DNA of 64,000 nt, taken from positions 13,190,033 to 13,254,032 of the forward strand of contig OY759270.1 in the NCBI GenBank assembly GCA_963662155.1. Direction: 5' to 3'. Positions 59,222 through 64,000 of this stretch are shown piece by piece. Source of the stretch: Lamellibrachia columna (lineage: Eukaryota > Annelida > Polychaeta > Sabellida > Siboglinidae). Position 1 is the stretch's first letter. Every line of letters begins with the position of its first letter. Below the pieces are notes generated by a model, which saw only the letters and a list, made by a program, of their open reading frames with translations, did no database searches and had not been told where the DNA came from. The position numbers and the translations under genes are program-made.

Positions 59222-59519
59222 TCTCTCCCTCGCCCTCTCAATGTCCCTCTCCCTCTCCATTTCCCTCTCCCTCCCCTCCTTCCCATTCCTCCCTCCCTCC
59301 TGCCTTCCCTCTTCCTCCCTCCCTTCCTCCCTCCCTCCCCCTCTCCCTCTCTACCCTTCTCCCCCTCTCCTCCTCTCTCCTCCTCTCTCCCTCTCCTCTC
59401 TCCCTCTCCTCCTCTCTCCCTCTCCCTCTCCTTCCCCCTCTCCCTTCTCCCCCTCTCCCCCTCTCCACTTCTCCCCCTCTCTCCCTCTCTCCCTCCCTCC
59501 CTCTCTCCCTCCCTCCCTA
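59222..59519. repeat. CT-rich polypyrimidine tract, unit B
   Basis: About 300 bp, shorter than in unit A. Confidence 0.95.
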
Positions 59520-60322
59520 TTGACGTGCCATCAGGAGTCAATCCTTCCAGCATTCCAGCATTTGCATTTGCATGCGACCCACAAATATTTGATTTATCAA
59601 ATTCACAAATGTACGATCAAATACATGCGTAATTCTTTGAATATTTATTATTGTTAGATTCACTTTCTCAAGTTCACAACATGCCATTAAAATAAAGTTC
59701 TCTGAAGTTAGCATTATCTTCAACAGGTTATGAAATCGTTGTCTGACCTATGAATCCACTTTCACAAGGTGCTCTTTAAAAGTGCTCTGTAGGTCAACTG
59801 GTCAATGCCTGAGCTGTTGTTTATGCAACATGAAAATACCATCTCGTCTGTAGGTTGATGACTTCACATATTTACCTGTTCATTGAAACATATAAACAAT
59901 GCAGACAAATGACCCCTTGTGTTGTGTTGGCACTGTTGGGGTGGATTCGGGTGGCAGCGCATTGTGTTAGTAAACAGCAGCAGTAATATTGACAGATGTG
60001 ACATTGATGACAGTGGCAATGCCCAAATGACAATAACAACAGTGGCAATGACAGTTGTGGCAGGATGTTTCCAAAGTGCATCAACTGAAGATTTCCCTCG
60101 ACAAGCGTTAGCCATTTATTAAAGATGCAAATCAGTAGATGTAAGTACATGTTTTGGTTATGGCAATGGCTGTATACACTATACAAACATCTGCTGGGAA
60201 TTTGTCTATGTGTGTACTCATGAGAAGTTACAAACTTCATAAATTTGATTGATTCATCTCTTTCAATATGCTTATGCTTCGCAATATGAAAAAAATATTT
60301 AGTCATGATATTTCTACCACAC

Positions 60323-60563
60323 AATGGTAGAACGCCAGACTTGGCTGACCGAACCCGGGTTCAAATCCAATTGCTGCCGTATCAAAGTTTTGACAATTTT
60401 GTTCCCCCACATTACCACAGTTCACCCAGCTGTAAATGAGTACCCAGGTACAGACAAGTGTGGAAATGTGAACGAAAAATCTTTGCACAGTAATTGCATC
60501 ATTGCTGAATGCTTCCCAGAGCAGTAGAAAAGGTGTTGGAATGAACAGGTCAGCCAGGGGGTG
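60323..60563 (+). mobile_element. SINE family 1, unit C copy
   Basis: Almost identical to the unit B copy, B box GGTTCAAATCC intact. Confidence 0.85.
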
Positions 60564-60847
60564 TTATGTTTTGGTAACCAGATTGATTTGTTTAATGTTT
60601 TTATTAATACTTTCACTAAACATCCTTCTTGTCAAAGGATATTTGATTTTTATGAGCATGCTGTAGTCAAGAAGAGTACGTCATTTATATGAGTACAACC
60701 ATATGGTAAAATGCATATTGCTCAAACACAGATGCATATGAGAGATTGATTTTGTAATTTTCCACAGCAGAATACCAAAGTGTGGGTGTGCGAACTGTTT
60801 GTTTGACGCAGATCTACAGATCGATGTAACTTGTGTGTTTATGTGAG

Positions 60848-61045
60848 ACAGGATGAAGGACTCTGCACGCTGCCAATTTTCGTGGACTAGTCCGTGTCTG
60901 ATGGATTTGATAGATCAGGTGGTCCTCAATGCCAAGGTGCTCAACACTGGCCAGGAGAACTGCAACAGGATGGTGGCCGCCACCTTCCAGTCCACTATCC
61001 AGTTGTGGAGCGTCATGGTCAACAATGATGGCAACCTCGTCACAC
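60848..61045 (+). CDS. Candidate exon E1, unit C
   Basis: Intact frame MKDSARCQFSWTSPCLMDL to TIQLWSVMVNNDGNLVTR, donor C|GTGAGA. Confidence 0.5.
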
Positions 61046-61324
61046 GTGAGATAAGTCAGTCAGTGAGATAGGCGTGTCATGAGAAAAAGGCTCTGGAGAG
61101 AATCATGTCACTGTCATAGACACCAGGTTTCTAAATGGCGCATCATAGTCACACAACACCATGTCTGTAGAGGGGTGCTAACATTTAGCAAATGTTCTAT
61201 TGAAATAATGGTTTTTCTCATAAGCAATTTATACACTGTTTATGAAAATGTTGACCATATTATTGGATATATTAAACATAACTTTTTTACCAAACTAACG
61301 GTGCTTTTCCTCTTTGTTCACTAC

Positions 61325-62245
61325 TGTTCATGGGTTAGGGTCAGGTAAAATATTGTCAAGTCACTCTTTCTGTTGTTTCTTTCCATACTTTTCTATCGGC
61401 CGCCCCCTCTCCATCTTTAATCTTCCCCCGATCTTCTCATATCCCACCTCACGCAGTCCTTCGATCTTAGCTGTTCGCTTCCCCTTTTCTTGCATCCTTG
61501 ATGTTTTTCCACCTATCTCTTCCAATCTCTTTACTAGTATGTCTGCATCCATCCTTACCATGTGGCCTGCCATTCTCACCTTGCTTCTCACCAATCTTCC
61601 TGTTGAACTGTCTTGTTGCATCACATCTTTCCTCAACCCTCTTTGTTCGTGTTATTCGACGAAACCAGAACCAAACTTGCAGCTGCTGTTGTTGTTCTGT
61701 CAACGCCACTGTCTCCAGATAGAGATTCAGGCATGCTTGTGTAACACAAGCTCTCAGGACTTTCATTTTCAGCTTTTTCAAAATGTTTCTCTCCAACATG
61801 ACTCCCTCTACCTTTCCCCGAGCATTCGCTCCCTGTTGTATCCGACATCGCATTTCTACCTCTGAATGCCCATCCTCATTAACAATTCCTCCAAGTTACA
61901 CAAAGCCATCCACTTGGTTGATCTCCTTTTCATCCAAACTAATGATCAAGTCCTCTCTCTGATGTCAAACCCACATCACTTCTGTCTTCTCCCGGCTCAT
62001 TATCGGTCCGTGCTTCTTGAACACCCCCTTCCATTCTTCCAACACTTCCTGTAGTTCTTGTTTTTTGTCTGCTATCATGGCCAGATCGTTTGAATACATC
62101 TCCTTCCTGAGAACATCCTTCATGCTGATCTTCCTGCTGATTAGTGCCAGCACCATGATAAACAGTAAAGGGTCACTTCCTTGCCTATAACCGATTTTAA
62201 CTGGAAACTCTTCCGACAAACCAGATCCAACCACAACTCTTCTTT
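61325..62245 (-). pseudogene. LINE fragment in unit C
   Basis: Same element; catalytic region reads KEMYSNDLAMIAD, that is YADD changed at two positions, one more than in A and B. A short internal deletion lies near 61635. Confidence 0.88.
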
Positions 62246-62264
62246 TTGTTCTCATGAACAGGAC

Positions 62265-62410
62265 AGGTCTGGGTGTTGCACGCCATGACACAGAACTGGC
62301 AGTTAAATCTATCACGGCGGCTGTGCTCAGTAGGGCAGGCAAAGTCGGGGTGTGGCATTCCATGGCACTGAACTGGCAGTTAATTCTCTCACGGTGGCTG
62401 TACTCACTAG
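62265..62410. repeat. Minisatellite of about 80 bp, two units, unit C
   Basis: Same as 52510-52655. Confidence 0.8.
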
Positions 62411-62663
62411 GCAGCCATAATGATTATCTTTATGATGACATAGAAAACAAATAAAATCTTTTTTAAATTTAATCCCCACCCTCGGAGGCCCATATGGACG
62501 GTTTCCCATTTGACCCTCCATGTTCGTCAGAAGGGGAATAGGACACAACAGACAGACCAACATAAACTTCTTTATATGTTATATAGAGTACACAGAATAT
62601 GTGTATGCAGACATTGAAAACTAAAGCTGATTGAGTGTTGTTGTTTCTGCGTCCTACCTACAG

Positions 62664-62753
62664 ACATGCAGAAGTTCCCGCTGCGTATGAAGGAGAGATA
62701 CCATAGCAAGGACCGTGTTACAGCCCTCAGTGTCTATCTCGCCCCCACAACGG
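62664..62753 (+). CDS. Candidate exon E2, unit C
   Basis: Acceptor CCTACCTACAG, donor G|GTGAGT, phase 1 to phase 1; MQKFPLRMKERYHSKDRVTA then LSVYLAPTT. Confidence 0.6.
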
Positions 62754-63014
62754 GTGAGTCTCCCTGCTTGCTACATTTCACTAGAATGTTAGAACTAAAA
62801 GTTATGAATTCTGACTAATTCATAGAAACTACACTTAAGACTAACGTCTCATTTAGATGTGTTGATTATATTTGTTACGCTAATGTGCAAGTTGCTCCTT
62901 TGAAGCAGGGCTGTTTTGGTATTGTACATTGCTTGACTGTTTTCAGCCCTGAGTGGGAAATGTATTGAGATAGCCTACTGGACAATTTAGGGAGCTGCGC
63001 ATGTGATTCTGCAG

Positions 63015-63116
63015 CAACCAGAGTCAGTTGGACAGGGCCACAGTTCTTCCAGACGTTCTCTCCACACGCCAATCCCATCACCAAGGTGATGTTGTCAACG
63101 AAGCATTGCGTCTCTG
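63015..63116 (+). CDS. Candidate exon E3, unit C
   Basis: Acceptor GATTCTGCAG, donor GTAAGT, phase 1 to phase 1; centre reads QFFQTFSPHANP, so all three units differ here. Confidence 0.52.
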
Positions 63117-63473
63117 GTAAGTCCAATTCTCAAGTATATTTCTATGGAAAATATTCAAATATACCTGGAAACGCTTTATTTTATGATGATGACCATGTTA
63201 CGTTTATGGGTTGATTTTTAGTGGGCCATCAATTACATATACTGTGACATCCTCAGTTATATAAAATATACACGTAAATGCTTGGTTTTCTTTTCAAGTA
63301 ATCCAAATTGAAGCATTGATTATGATCATATCAGCTTTTGTTTGATATGACGCGGCTTATCAGTATGAGGTCCTTGAATAATGGAAAGTGAATCACTGTA
63401 GCTCACTGGTGTGTTTGCAGTGTGCTTTGAGTACAACCATGTACATACGTGGAACGTGACCTGATTCCTTGGC

Positions 63474-63576
63474 ATGACCAGCACACAGCCCGGCTCAGTG
63501 GCCTTGGCATCATTCAAGTTTATCTCCATACAGAGGGTGGAGCCACACCTTCAGTATATCCACAGTAACAACTTTG
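63474..63576 (+). other. Exon-like block E4, unit C (strand uncertain)
   Basis: As in A and B; donor GTAAGT. Confidence 0.35.
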
Positions 63577-64000
63577 GTAAGTCACATTGACAGGATCTAG
63601 AATTACAATAATTATATATTTCAGTAAATTAGATTATATATTAAGTTACGTAATAATTTTTTTTATTGGAAAACTGGGCACCCCTTTTTTGTGAGACTGG
63701 GCCCGCCCGTTATGAGAAGAAGAATGTTGTTATTTAGGAAAATAAATAAAATTCACATTCGAGGAGCCACCTAAAAATTGGCATTTAATCAAGTTACTGA
63801 ACCAGCAAATTACATTGTTCACTGATGTTATAATAACTTACTATCAACTAACCGTAATTCAATTATACGCTTTCATCTGCAAAGACAGCCGAAAATCAAC
63901 TTCAGTAATTGGACAATTTGCAGACATTCTGTGTGTAATGCAGTAGCAGAACAATATCCAGGATATACTTCTGAAGAGATATTGTCTCATCAACAGTATT

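Larger units (their letters stand above)
50430..60208 (+). repeat. Tandem unit B (about 9.8 kb)
   Basis: Head-to-tail with A and C. Corresponding landmarks: SINE at 50545 (A 39303, C 60323), E1 ATG at 51075 (A 40211, C 60853), E2 at 52909 (A 41952, C 62664). Confidence 0.95.
60209..64000 (+). repeat. Tandem unit C, cut by window end
   Basis: Nearly identical to the first 3.8 kb of unit B. One notable difference is a loss of roughly 35 bp in the LINE fragment near 61635. Confidence 0.95.

Overview
This is a 64 kb piece of an intron-bearing animal genome, not a bacterial or plasmid locus. The signs are AT-rich intergenic DNA, spliceosomal GT-AG exon edges, long (TA)n and (CA)n microsatellites, tRNA-derived SINEs, several LINE clades, a BEL/Pao LTR retrotransposon and pogo/Tigger-like and foldback elements. 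The mix (BEL/Pao, a CR1-like LINE with an esterase-type ORF1, an L1-like ORF1 and an intronless beta-1,3-glycosyltransferase) fits a marine invertebrate such as a lancelet, hemichordate or lophotrochozoan. The species cannot be settled from the sequence alone.

Layout. 0-9 kb: a foldback element, then a decayed BEL/Pao element cut by a 989 bp pogo-like insertion that still shows its TA target duplication, then a (TA)n tract and a SINE. 9.3-16.5 kb: a minus-strand CR1-like LINE (ORF1 esterase, endonuclease and reverse transcriptase pieces), broken by a duplicated 470 bp block and swollen by 21 copies of a 66 bp repeat, followed by a second minus-strand LINE. 16.84-18.08 kb: the one clear intact single-copy gene, a GT31 beta-1,3-galactosyltransferase-like protein in one exon. 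18-28 kb: candidate exons, a minisatellite and a compound repeat of alternating long and short modules with (TA)n spacers and a FLYWCH-like fragment. 28.4-37.3 kb: older, diverged copies of the repeat unit seen further right, plus an L1-like ORF1 remnant.

39.2-64.0 kb: two complete units and one truncated unit of a recent tandem duplication (A about 11.2 kb, B about 9.8 kb, C cut by the window end). Each complete unit carries the same short plus-strand open blocks bounded by good acceptor and donor sites, most of them in intron phase 1, and a compact NRF-1/ETS/YY1-type promoter lies between consecutive exon clusters. The best reading is a tandem array of paralogous multi-exon genes of unrecognised family. 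An old LINE fragment sits between the first and second exons of every copy. One copy has a nonsense change, so the array mixes possibly live and decaying members.

Most long open frames in the window lie in microsatellites, the 66 bp repeat, CT-rich tracts or dead retroelements and are not genes.
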